A program made the position numbers and the translations under genes. From positions 1,441,391 to 1,505,390 of the forward strand of contig GG745332.1 of NCBI GenBank assembly GCA_000151295.1: a stretch of DNA of 64,000 bases. Reading direction: 5' to 3'. This document shows positions 33,805-44,320 of the stretch, piece after piece; position 1 is the stretch's first letter, and each line of letters starts with the position of its first letter. Origin of the DNA: Allomyces macrogynus ATCC 38327 (lineage: Eukaryota > Blastocladiomycota > Blastocladiomycetes > Blastocladiales > Blastocladiaceae). Below the pieces are notes generated by a model. The model was not told where the DNA came from. It saw only the letters and a program-made list of their open reading frames with translations, and did not search any database.

Positions 33805-36146
33805 TCACTGCATCAGCAACCACCGGTGGTGCAGTACCTGGTGAATCGACGGCCGGTCCTGCGGCAGCTTGGCGAGACACTGCCGCATCAAGTCGACGGC
33901 CTCGGGCGAGCACCGGATATTGCCGGGCACGTGCAGCTTGCACTGCACCGTCTGCACCGGGTCGGCAAACGGTGCCTCGGCAAAGATCATCATGTAGAGC
34001 AGCACGCCGAGCGACCAAATCTCCTGTTCGGGGCCGCGGTACTTTTCGCCCATCAGAATCTCGGGAGGGCAGTACTGAACGGTGCCGGCGAAACGGTCGA
34101 ACAGCCGGCCGTTGCGCGGCAGGAATGCGGCGGAGCCAAAGTCGATGAGCTTCACGTGGAAATTGGCGCCGCAAACCACATTCTCGTCCTTGATGTCGCT
34201 AGAATCGGATGCACGGACGAAGGGTGAGCATGTGCCGGGGTACCGGCCGATGGTGAGAGAAAACGCGTCGCCGTACCGGTGCACAATGTTGTGCCGCAGC
34301 AAGCACTCGACCGCGTCGGCGACCTGCCGGAAAATGCGCTTCGCGACATGTTCCGACATGCGCTGGTGCTAGATGCGTCGCGACCACCATCAGTCTCGAC
34401 ATCGCTCGGTGCCGTTCGTCTCCCGACATCCGACCCACGTACCGACTCGATACACTCAAACAAGTCCATCGACTGTCGGCGCCCGAGCTGCGGCGCGAGT
34501 TGCCGGCGCGTCGGCGGCAACGACGTCATACTGCGCTTGGCGAGCGGCGGCATCGTATTCCCGCGCGGCGCCACGTTGAGCGCGTCGGCCATGTGCACGT
34601 CGGCGTTGCCGGCGTTCCCGCCCTTGAACCCGCCAAACGTGCCCTTGCGGTTGGGCGACGTCGGGGTCGGCGGCGGACGCACCATGTCGCACAGCGGCTG
34701 CGCCGAGGTCCACGAGACGCCGTGCAGTTCCATGACGAGGTAGAAGAACTTGGAGTCCTGCAGCGGGATGGGAGCTCGTTGTTAGCGGGTGGAAAGTGAA
34801 GATCGACGCCCGTGCGATCCGCGTCGGCGAAGCGTGACGCGTACCTCGAAAAAGTCGACAAAGTCAATAATGTTCTTGTGGTGAACGTTCTTGATCACGT
34901 AGACCTCGATCGGCACGGCGCCGAGCTCCGGGTCCTTGACCCACGACGTGACGGGCACTTTTTCCTTGAGAATGAACTTGACGGCCACCTCGAGATCTAC
35001 GTGCCAAAATGAGCTGGCATGAGTACGAAGTCCGATCGGCGGGAACGCGCACGGCGCCCGGAACTGCGAAGTCGGTGAGAGAGAACGAGAAACGCGTACT
35101 GTCCGAGTTGCGCGTCGCCTGATCAGCGGCAGCAGTCGCAACGGCAGCAATTCAACGACAGAGAGTCGCAGCGATCCAGCGCGAGCGAGTGGTCCAAGTT
35201 AGCGCGGCCGCCCGACTGACCGACGCGATCGCGCGAGGCAACGTACCGTCACGACAAACCCGAACCCGCCGCTGCCCAGCTCGTCGCGCAACGTGTACGC
35301 CGCGCAAAAATCGGGGCAAAGTAGGTAATTGTGCAAGTGTGTCTGCGCGACCGTCGTCGGCGGCTGGTTGTGAAACTCGGCCGGCTGCTGCGACGCGTGA
35401 GCTTGCTGCCCCGGCGCCGCGGCCCTCACGGACCCGGCATGCTCGTCGCCCGCGGCCGGTGCGATCTGCGCGTGCGCATGCTGGTGGTGGTGGCCCGGCA
35501 GGTGCGGCGGCGCGGGCGACGCGCGCGCGTCGTGTGGTGCTGCGGCCATGGGCGTGATCGACGGCGCCGTCGGCGGCTGCACGGGCGGTGGGAAACTCAT
35601 GCCGTGCGCGTGGTGCGCTTGCGTCGGGATGGGCGCCGCTGGCGGCGCACCGGGAGAGAGGTCGGGCGAGGTGCGGCGCGACGACGGGGGCGATTGCATG
35701 CCGCCGCCGCCCCACGCTGCGGGTGCGGGGGGTTTGGTGGGGATGGTGGTGGTGGTGGTGGAGATGGGTGCCGGGCGCGACGGCGGGCGTGTCTGCGAGG
35801 ACGGGGTGCGCGGTAGCGACGGCGGGGCCTGCATGGCGAGGAGGGGCGTCGGCAGCGGTGGGTGGGAGCGAGAGCGGTCGCGGCCCGCGAGAGCGTGCGC
35901 GTGCGTCGCGTCGGGAAAGGCGGTGGTGGGAAGCAGGCAGGGACGTGGCGCGAAGAGCGGGGTGAGAGGGCGTGAGCGAACGAGCGCACGCGTGGGTCGA
36001 GGAGGACTGTCGCAGAGGTCGGCCGGTGCGCGCAAGGCGCGGTGCGGTCGAGCCGAGGGACGTGCGCGGGTGCGCGATCGCGCCGTGACTGCGCCGCCCC
36101 GGCGCGCCGCGGCCTGATGTCGCAGCTGATCGCCGGACATGCCCAT
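33805..36146 (-). CDS. PSK1: PAS-kinase-type (PASK/PSK) Ser/Thr protein kinase without visible PAS domain
   Basis: Exons: (36146 or 35834)-35247, 35118-35100 (19 nt), 34996-34845, 34757-34443, 34368-34277 and 34198-33805. The kinase domain is complete: GSGGFGFV (P-loop), EVAVKFI (catalytic Lys), IIDFVDFFEDSKFFYLVMELHG, MDLFECIE, HRDIKDENVV (catalytic loop), KLIDFGSAA (DFG), GTVQYCPPEIL (APE), YRGPEQEIWSLGVLLY. These residues and the IxDPELG insert match PAS kinases closely. The MELHG/MDLFE pair is split by an inserted Pro/Arg-rich loop of about 85 residues. The N-terminus (about 165-270 residues, depending on the start) is Pro/Ala/His-rich with no PAS domain. PSKs tune sugar storage and translation in yeast. 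Protein 623 or 519 aa. Confidence 0.85.
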
Positions 36147-36499
36147 GCGCCGGTGACCTGAGCCGCGCCCTTGCGCCCGCCCGATCGCACGCTGGACCCG
36201 CGGCCCGGCGCTCGAGTCATGACGGAACGGCAGTTTGGGGACCGGCTACCACGGCCAACGTTGCCCAGCACCCTCCTCGCGCAGGCGGTAGGCGTGCGCG
36301 GCCGTCGTCGCCGCCGCCGCCCTGCCTGCATGTGCCTCGCGCCGCCTAAAACCCCTGACAAAACGAGACAGAACCCAGTCAGAAATCAACCACACCCACC
36401 AAAACAGGTTTATCAAAATGGATATGAAATCATGGTGACCACTCGGCCGCCGGTGCGCGCGCACCTCGGCCTCGGTGGCGGCGCGCTCGTCGCGAGCAC
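36147..36499. other. Intergenic region between amidohydrolase and kinase genes
   Basis: About 350 bp between two minus-strand genes. Contains the kinase promoter (and, if its start is 35834, part of its 5' UTR lies to the left of this interval). An AT-richer stretch at 36355-36430 is probably the amidohydrolase 3' UTR. Confidence 0.35.
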
Positions 36500-39400
36500 C
36501 TACTGGTGCGCTGGGTACTGCACGATCGACTGGCCCATCTTGGCGCGCACGCCGTCGACGGCCAGCGCGAGCTGCGCGTGCAAGTCGCCAACACTGCCCG
36601 TCCACACATTGAACCGCGCGTACCCGCCGACGGCCAGGACATCATCGACCGCACGTGCGTCGGCACCGCCATCACCCCGACCCGTCAGCAAATCCAGCAC
36701 TCCTGTCGAGACGGCATGCACGGCCTCTTCCTCAGACAACCCGGCGAGCGCCTGGACCCACGCGGCCTCAAACCGCAAATTGCGCACGCGCCCAAGCTCG
36801 TTCGGAATCATCCCGAGCGCAAACGGCACCTCGTGCTGCTTGAGGAGCGCGGCCAAGTGCACAGCGCCACGGAACGGCGCGGCTGGCGGCATCAGGCACC
36901 GGCGCGCGTCCCAGGTGGTTGTCGCGCACCGCGCCGGCATGATCAGGACACCGACCGACCCGTGCGCGCGCCGGTTCGCGTCGGCAAGCAGGTCGATCGC
37001 GAGATGCGCCTCGGCGGCGCCGGCAATCACCCATTTCTGGCGCCCGCGCGGATCAAGCTCGTCCTTGGCGCGCAGGACCGCGGCGATATGGTTAGCCGAG
37101 TTGGTGTGGATGACGAGCGGCACGCGGCCGTGCGCGACGTCCTGCCACAGCTGCGCGTCCTCGTCGGTCGCGTTCCTCGACTCGGCGGCCGCCGTCAGCG
37201 CGCGCCGCAAGGCCGCAATTTGCCCCGAGACCGAACCCGCGGCAGTACCCTTTTCGGTCGCGTCGCCGCCGATCGCCGTGTGCACGGCGGCAATCGGCCG
37301 TACGACGTGGGGCAGCGAGTAGTTGGTCGCGGCGACGGCGGATACGCGGAACGCAAGCGCGCCCGACGCGGGTTTTGCGTTGGGCGGGCTGATGATCAGC
37401 CCGACCCCTTGGTTCGCCGCGGACCGCTCGAGGTTCCCGCCGGCCTGGAGCGCGTCGCGGCCGTAGACGAGGTCGTCCGACTTGGCCTCGCCGTCGCCCG
37501 TCTTCTCCTCCTCGCCCGTGATGTCGACGAGCCCAAGCTGCGTGCCGCCCGCTACGAGCGTCGGCGTGATGACCGCGCCGCGCAAGTCGATCCGGACGAC
37601 GTTCGCCGTGTCGGTCACGTTGCAGTGTGTCGCGAGACACACGATCCGGCCATTCTCAATCACGAGTTCCTGGAAATGCAGCGTCTTAGCGCCCGTCACG
37701 ACGCGACGAATCCCGCGCAGCCACACTGTCGCCGCGGACGGTACTTGCACGCGCGGCGGCGCCTTGGTCGGCACGGGTAAATCAATCGGCGGCGGGTTCG
37801 GGATCAGCGCCGCGACCTTGTTTTCGTGCACAAGCGCGCCGTCGACAAACACGGCGTCCGGGATCGCGCCGGCCGCGAGCGGGTTCGACGGCCACAGAAC
37901 AACGTCGGCGTCCATCCCAACTGCGACGGACCCGATGCGGTGGTCGACGCCCATGAGCCGCGCAGGGGCCGACGTGAGCGCGCGGATGACCGACTGGTCG
38001 TTGAGCCCGTACTGCGCGGCCTTGCCGGACTCGTACGCGAGCCACTGCGCGTGCAGGACCGGGTGGTCCGACTTGAACGCGAACGGGATCCCGTGCTGCT
38101 CGAGAATCTGCGGCGCATAGACCGACGCCTGGTAAGCCTCCTTCTTGTAACCCCACTCGTCTGCAAAGATGGCGGCGCCAATCGGCGTGCGGCCCTCGGC
38201 CTCCCACGTCTTGAGCGCCGGGATAATCTCGTGAATGTCGGACGCGTGGTGGAACGCCGCAATCGACACGTTGAATTCGCGCGCGATGCGCATCTGCGTC
38301 GTCAAGTCGTGCACCTCGTAGCAGTGCCAGTTGAGCTTGACTTGGCCGCGCAGAAGGGCGACGACGGGTTCGAGCGCGAGCGACGTCGGGAACCGGCCGT
38401 GCGGGTGCACGATGGGGCCCGTCAGCGGGCGCTTCTTCTTCTTGTGCTTCTTCTTCTTTTTCTTGGCGGCGTCGACGGTATCAGCGTCCTTCTTCTTGTG
38501 CCCGTCCAAGTGCTCGGCAATCGCACACCACTCATCCTGCTCGTCGCGCAACTTGGCAGCCTGCGCATACTGCTCGCGCACGAGGTAGGCGTTGCCCATG
38601 CGCGTGAACGGCATCTTGCCCTTGCCGTTGCCGTACACTGCCTTCGGGTTTTCGCCGCCTGGTCATTGCGAGAGCGAGTGAGCACACGCACGAGCGCAGG
38701 TCGCCGACCCGACCGCGACAATACGGGAACACAACGTACACGCGTGCTTGGCCCACCGCCACTTGTACCCGCCGACCTGGTCGGCGTTTGCGGCGGTGAT
38801 CCCGGCATGAAGCAGCATGTCGTCGACCGAGTTGGACGCGGGCGTAGGCGTCTTGAACGCAAATGCCTACTCAACAAAACGCACGCAATCAGTCCCCATC
38901 CCAAAGGAGCCATCACCGCCCAAAGTACGCACCTCGCCGCCCATCAAGTTGGTCGACCCCGGGAGCACCAAAATCGTCGTGACACCCCCCGCCAAAATCT
39001 GCTTCAGCGCTGGATCCCTTGGATCAAACGCGTCCACAGTCCGCATCCCCGGCGTGGCGGGCGCCGCCACCTCGTTCGTATCCTGGCCAGCGCCGAGGCC
39101 CGGGTACACGTCGACGCCCGCATGCGAATGCATGTCCACAATCCCCGGCGTCAGGATGCGGCCGTGCGCCTGGATGACGTGCACGGGCACCCCATCGGGA
39201 TCGTGCAGCCCGGTCCCGACGGCGGCAATCACACCGTCGCGCAGCAGCACGTCGGTGTGCGGGAACACGCCACCGAGGCCGTCCCAGACGGTCGCGTTCC
39301 GGATCAGCGTGGCCAAACCGTGCGACGCGTCGCGCGGGTTGATGCGCGCGACAGGAGACGTCGACGGGCCGCGCGGGCCGGGCGCGCGGCCGGTGCGGCA

Positions 39401-39748
39401 GAACGACAGTGCCGAGTCGAACTCGGAGCGCGACAGGAGAGACGCGCGCGGACCGAAGTGCGCGAGGTCGAGCTCCGGCTGCTTGTCGTCGTCGTGGTGC
39501 TTGGTCGGCGAGTACCAGTACGCGCCGGCGACGAGCAGCGCCGACACGACGAGCGCGAGGGTCGCCCAGTGCCGCGGCTGCCGGCGCTTCTTGCGCGTCG
39601 CGCGCGTGGTCAGGGTGGAGGACGAGGAGAAGGACGCGTCCGAGTCGTGGCCGGCGCCAAAGGGGCCGAGGAGCGGGTGGTCCATGGCCGACGCGGTCGC
39701 TCCGACGGCGCGCTTGCGGCCGGAGGTGACGGGAGCGGGCATCGCCAT
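36500..39748 (-). CDS. Membrane-anchored amidohydrolase (about 1,030 aa)
   Basis: Exons 39748-38933, 38866-38740 and 38658-36500 (1,033 aa); phases close. Type II anchor: basic TRKKRRQPRH then helix WATLALVVSALLVAGAYWY (about 65-85). Amidohydrolase (metal-dependent hydrolase) marks: TVWDGLGGVFPHTDVLL, GRILTPGIVDMHSHAG (HxH), GVTTILVLPGSTNLMGGE, later HCYEVHD, AAFHHASDIHE, and FKSDHPV (metal Asp). A second, degenerate half repeats the fold (PFALGMIPNELGRVRNLR, GLSEEEAVHAVSTGVLDLL) and lacks clear ligands. A Lys-rich insert (KKKKKKHKKKKRP, near the domain border) is unusual. Proteins of this size and layout occur in fungi, resembling imidazolonepropionase-like hydrolases. The substrate is unknown. 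Confidence 0.85.
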
Positions 39749-40137
39749 GGTGCGGCCGTGTCGCGGCGTTGTCGTCAGGTTCGTGGTTGCAGGTGTTGGC
39801 GGGAGCGGGGAGGGAGGAGAAGCGAGTGCGGGCGGTGTCGTCGCTGTCGGGCCGACATGGCGACGGAACCGGCCGTCGTTATTTCCGGCGACCAGGGGAA
39901 CGGGAGCGAAAAGAACACACCATGCACACACCATGCACGGCCAATGGAAGCGTCACGTGCAGCGTTCTTGGGGAACGACCGGCGCGACGCGCCGTCAGAA
40001 CACTCCCGCCGCGGTCACGACACACCACGTGCCGTGATCAGCGGTCCCTGCCGATTCCTCATCGTGCCCCTCGTCCTGCTCGACCGCGTCCGCGTCCGAT
40101 CCGCCATCCACCAGCAGCCCCAGAATCGTCTATCGCA
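39749..40137. promoter_or_regulatory. Divergent promoter region (amidohydrolase / two-helix membrane protein)
   Basis: About 390 bp between divergent starts at 39748 (-) and 40138 (+). An ACACACCATGC direct repeat (39917-39940, two copies of CACACCATGCA) is the only visible structure. Confidence 0.4.
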
Positions 40138-41076
40138 ATGCAAAACAGCGCTCGACCGCGACCCAGCGTGCCGTCCTCTGGCCGTCCGCCCGCCGTCCAC
40201 CTCCGGCACCGCCGTCCCGCGATGCATTTCGCGCTCGCCATCGCGCTCGCAATCCTCCTCGTCGCGATGCTCCCAGTCCTCGTTCTGGGCAACACGTTCC
40301 AGTACCGCATCGCAAGAAATGGGCTCGCGCGCACGATGCGTCGAATGCCGCCGGGCCACATGATGTCGATCCATGCCGGCGAGCGGCTCGCTCAGTTATC
40401 GGTCCCCGTCGTCCCCGCTGCCGAGCTCGCCACGCATCCTGACCGGGGCCCTTCTGCTCGCGCGACGTGGCTCTACGTTGGCGAGCTCGAGGGCCAGATC
40501 CCGGACGAGGCCGAACTGCGCGTGTCGGTCCCAGCGTCGGTACCTGTGCACGTCGACGTGCAAGTATTTACCATGGCGCACCATCATGACAGTGGTGTGG
40601 CCAAGGACCGCATTGCGTGCGCGTTCCCGTGCGTCAAGTACCTCCGCATGCGCGCCGTCTGGGCGACCGTGACGCGCGCCGTCGGGGACGAGCCGGCGCC
40701 GCAAATTCCGGACAAAGTTGATGTTGCGCTCGGTGCGGCTCGCTTCTACTTGCTCGATGCGATGCTCTTTCGCGCCATCTCACTTCTCCACCGATTAGTT
40801 TACGAACCCGTCGTCCTCGGCGTGCCCGAAACCGCGCAGTCGCTGGTCCCACTCGTACTTGGCGCCGTCGTGCTCGCCACGTTCATTCTCTACCCGGCGT
40901 TGCGGTGCCTGCTCGATGCGGTTGCCAGGATGGACGAGAAGCCGTCGGCGCTTGCGGGGGACCCATTGGCGCGGTCGGAGCGCGCCATGGCGCCGCGGAA
41001 CGGGTCGCCCGAGCGGCAGGGAAGCCCCGTACGTCAGGGCAGCCCCGTGAGCGGGCCGAGCAAGAAGCGGGACTGA
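40138..41076 (+). CDS. Unknown membrane protein with N- and C-terminal helices
   Basis: Single exon, 312 aa from ATG 40138 (a second Met at 40222 directly precedes the first helix). First helix about 30-52 (FALAIALAILLVAMLPVLVL), a soluble region of about 190 residues with a predicted beta-rich part (RATWLYVGELEGQIPDEAEL, VHVDVQVFTMAHH), an amphipathic stretch, then a second helix (about 238-262, LVPLVLGAVVLATFILYPAL). The basic tail has a GSP-RQ repeat (SPERQGSPVRQGSPVSG). No family recognised. It is likely real because the frame is clean, the codon use resembles the neighbours and the membrane topology is coherent. Confidence 0.65.
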   Translation: MQNSARPRPSVPSSGRPPAVHLRHRRPAMHFALAIALAILLVAMLPVLVLGNTFQYRIARNGLARTMRRMPPGHMMSIHAGERLAQLSVPVVPAAELATHPDRGPSARATWLYVGELEGQIPDEAELRVSVPASVPVHVDVQVFTMAHHHDSGVAKDRIACAFPCVKYLRMRAVWATVTRAVGDEPAPQIPDKVDVALGAARFYLLDAMLFRAISLLHRLVYEPVVLGVPETAQSLVPLVLGAVVLATFILYPALRCLLDAVARMDEKPSALAGDPLARSERAMAPRNGSPERQGSPVRQGSPVSGPSKKRD

Positions 41077-41400
41077 AGAAGAAGCGGTGGATTGAGATGA
41101 CTTTTTGAATTGCAAGTGGTATGCGGAACCGATGGGAGGAATGAGTCAGACACGGCAAACCCTGGTTTTCTTCGGATGAAAACCTAGGTTTCCGACTTTG
41201 CTCAAGTCACGCTTGGGTGATCACCAATAATTTGCTTCTGGCCACACAAGTGACGGTGCCAACTGCGCCAACGGCGACCACTTCGTCAACGACGACGTCC
41301 AAGACCAGCACACCACGCGCACCGTGGCCCGACTCGCTGCACCCACGCTCGCGCTCTCGACTTTGGACCAGCACCGACCAGCACGCTGCAAGCTTGCACC
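41077..41400. promoter_or_regulatory. Intergenic region upstream of ALY gene
   Basis: About 320 bp between two plus-strand genes; contains the first gene's 3' UTR (AT-richer to 41230) and the ALY promoter. No specific element recognised. Confidence 0.35.
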
Positions 41401-43116
41401 ATGTCCGGCGCCGACTCTGTATGGAATTTGGCCCGTCGCCCATCCATCCCCCTTAAACCAACCATGATTCCGGATCCTAGGCCCGCTGGCAGCACGACCT
41501 CTACGATAAGCCCGCGCACGTCCTGCCCGACCGCGCCGGCGCGCGCATGGAGCGGTCGAGCCGGCAGGCGGCCATTGCCACGACACCCGTCGATGCGCGC
41601 ATGGTGATTGAACAGCTGCACTTTACCGTGACGGAAAAGGACCTCTTGGTGCGTGCCTGAAATGAATGATTTGCCGATTCTTCGTGCGCGTGGGACACTG
41701 CGGCGCGCGGCGTCCGTCTGGGGCATGGATACGGTACGGAGTTCTTCTTGTTCGGTGCGGTGCGGCCAAAGAAATGGAGCTGACGAACCTCGACCGCATC
41801 TAGGTGGCCACGGGACTCGTGGAGTGGAGACTGCCGTCGCAGCAGCAGCAGCAGGGTGCAACCGGATCGCGGTAGGCAAGTCACCGGGGCAGCATTGTTC
41901 ACCACCTCCCCTATTCTGCCTCCCGTGGTTGGCCCGCTAGGTACGCATCCGCCCGCTCTGCGCGCCGTTGTCCCTCCCGCACCCCACTCACCCTCCGCTT
42001 TCTCTCTTCCAGGAACTGTTCGCCGCGTACGACATCACCGCCGCCTTTTTGCGATACGACGCGACCGACCGGTCGACGGGCATTGCCGACCTGTTTTTCG
42101 CGACCGCCGACGGCGCCGACCGCGCGCGCAACAAATACGACGGCATGCTGCTCGACGACAAGGCCATGGCCATTCGCCAATGGGACACGTTCACCGACGG
42201 AGCCTGGACCGACCCGCGCGCGTCGCGCCGCACGATTAACAACGACTGGCCGCCGCGCGGGTCCGACCGCCGTCGCGACACCGACCGGTACAACGGCCGC
42301 GATGGCGGCGGCCGCGGGTTCTCGACGGCAGACTTGCGTCGCGGCGTGCGCGGCGGGATTGACGCGTACGTGCTTCTTTTCCTCGCACGGGCCCAAATCC
42401 ATTCATCTAACTCCATGCTCGCACCACAGCGACCGGTGGGACCGCGACCGCCCGTCGTACCGCGACCCATCCGACCTGCGCTCGTCCCTGCCGGCGCGCG
42501 GCCGGTCGTTCCGGACTGACCCGGACGCCCCGGGTCCACGCCACACCGAACTGTCCTTCCGCGGCGCCGGCGCGACCGACGCCGCGCCCAAACCTGGGGA
42601 ACTCTCGTTCCGCGGCGCGGCCGCGCGCATGCGCGATCGTGAAGAGGGCGAGTACGACCCGGTCGAGGCGCTGCCGACGCGGCCCGCGGCCCATGCGCGG
42701 CGGGTACCAGAGTGACTCTGACGAAGATGATCGCCGTCGCCGGTGCGGATGAGCGTCGGTGGGATGACGACCGCCGCCGCAATGGTGGTGGGCGGGATTT
42801 GGAGTCGCGCTTGCGTCGCGATACGGGGCGTGGCGCGGACCGCGACCGCGGGGACCGGTTTTTTTCGGGCTCAGGGGCGGGGCGCGGTGGCGAGCACCGC
42901 GGGGAGGGGGCGCGGTACCGCGATGGTGCCGGCGCGCGTCGTGGCCGCGGTGGGGATCACCGCGATGGCCGTCGTGACGAGCGCCGCAGTAACCGCTCCG
43001 CCGTAGATCTGGACCGCGAGATGGAGGAGTACATGCGCAAGCGACGTGGTGCCACGGCGGGGGAGGCGGCGGGGCAACGTGAGGAGCAGGATGGCGACCG
43101 GATGGAGGTGGAATGA
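41401..43116 (+). CDS. YRA1: ALY/REF (YRA1) mRNA-export adaptor
   Basis: Exons: 41401-41418 (18 nt), 41481-41648, 42013-42365, 42430-42703 and 42754-43116 in the best in-frame model (about 391 aa). ARWQHDLYDK is the family's WQHDLF-type motif. The RRM runs VIEQLHFTVTEKDL, then ELFAAYDITAAFLRYD, TGIADLFFATADGADRARNKYDGMLLD. An RGG/RD-rich C-terminus follows, and the FoP-type end AVDLDREMEEYMRKRRG is the Mex67/UAP56-contact motif. It couples splicing/THO-TREX to mRNA export in the nucleus. Odd points: a six-codon first exon, a 364-nt intron inside the RRM, far larger than others here, and an uncertain join at 42704-42753 where a third frame also looks coding (SDSDEDDRRRR). Confidence 0.82.
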
Positions 43117-43371
43117 GCCGGCGTGGTGGATGTTGTCGAATGCCTGTCGTTGCTGTGTCGTCTCGCGCTCCGCGTTGCATGACAGGTGGGACAGAGGCAA
43201 CGGCGACAGGTCGTAATGAACCGAACGGAACAGAACGTGTTTTCATGGAATCAAAACGGACACAACGATTTTGGAGGGTGCCCTCATCTATGCAGGCCAA
43301 CACGGCCCGACTCCATGCAGCTTACGAGTCGACCACCCACTTCCGCCAGAAGGTCGTGAGCAGGGTGGACC

Positions 43372-43895
43372 TCACGCAGAGCATGACAACGAAAACGATC
43401 GTACACTCAGGCCACCGGCGGCATTGCTCGACGACGCGTTCGCTTGCATCGCTGCTTCCCGTGTCGACAGCTGGCGTTCACGGTCGAGCTTGGCGGCCAG
43501 CGCGCCACCGCCACCCTGCGTCCCGCGACTCTTGTCCTAATAAAACAGGGTGGAGAAAGTCGGAAAAGGTTCATTTTACCCATTTCACCCTGTTTGCGCG
43601 GCCCACGGTCTCCCGGTCCAAGTACATTTTGAGCACGCTTCACTGCGGCCTCCGCCGCGCGCTGCCGTCGCTCCTCAGCATCTGCCGGCGGCGGCGTGCC
43701 GCCCACATTGATCGGTGTTCCTGCGCGTGGTGCATTGGGACCGGGTGTTGTTGAATTGGCAGTGGTGCGCTGCGCTGAAAGGGGCACATTGACCATGCTG
43801 AAGCCGTCGTGGTTCTCGCCGGCCGACGGGCGGCTCCCGAGCCGCTGCCCGCGGCCGCTCGGCATCTTGGAGGACTTGCCGAGACAATTGCCCAT
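43372..43895 (-). CDS. SVIP: SVIP-like small p97/VCP-interacting protein
   Basis: Exons 43895-43626 and 43536-43372 (144 aa), phase 0. The N-terminus MGNCLGKSSK is a strong N-myristoylation (Gly2) plus palmitoylation (Cys4) signal. A Ser/Thr/Pro-rich linker leads to an Arg/Ala helix with RQRAAEAAVKR, an exact VCP-interacting motif (R-x5-AA-x2-R), as in SVIP, gp78 and derlin-associated factors. The C-terminus ends with a coiled basic region and GGLSVRSF, loosely like the GGL end of metazoan SVIP. It would tether p97 to endomembranes and restrain ERAD. About twice the size of human SVIP. It shares a divergent promoter with LRRC46. Homology is inferred from motif order; the family is small and low in complexity. 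Confidence 0.7.
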
Positions 43896-44320
43896 GGTGT
43901 GCGCGACGATGGAGGGCGTGATGGCGGACGAGCTGGTGCGCGCGCGGAGCTGGCGACGCGCAGGCAGAGAGAGCACAGACGCGTGAAGGGCGTGAATTCC
44001 TCGTGATAGCCGTGAGGTCTCCCGCGTCCTCGTCTCGCACCTCCATCGCCGAGCTCGTCGCGCTCGTCGCCCAGGCGGCAATGCGCACGGCTGCTGTGGT
44101 TCTCGACCGTGCGATCGTGCACTCTAACCTGGTGCAAAGGAGCGCTTGCGTCGTGCTTTCCCGTGACTCCCAAGCTCGGCGGCGCGCGGTGCGCGCCTCC
44201 GATGAAATCTGCACGCAGGCACGAGCCAAGCGCTCTTTGGAAGCCCTCGCGCTGCTCTGCAACAACAACCAACGCAAAGCGCGTGCTCCCTGCTTTGGAG
44301 CCCGCTCGTCGTTCAGTTCA
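43896..44320. promoter_or_regulatory. Divergent promoter region (SVIP-like / LRRC46)
   Basis: About 425 bp between the SVIP-like start (43895, -) and the LRRC46 start (44321, +). A frame open from 44003 leads into LRRC46, but no ATG in it precedes 44321. No RFX-type X-box (GTNRCC...GGYAAC) was recognised. Confidence 0.4.

Noticed and set aside
36171..40363. Long plus-strand frames opposite the amidohydrolase (up to 845 codons)
   Set aside because: They are mirror images of a GC-rich coding strand: Arg/His/Val-rich, no domain, while the minus strand has clear motifs and introns in phase.
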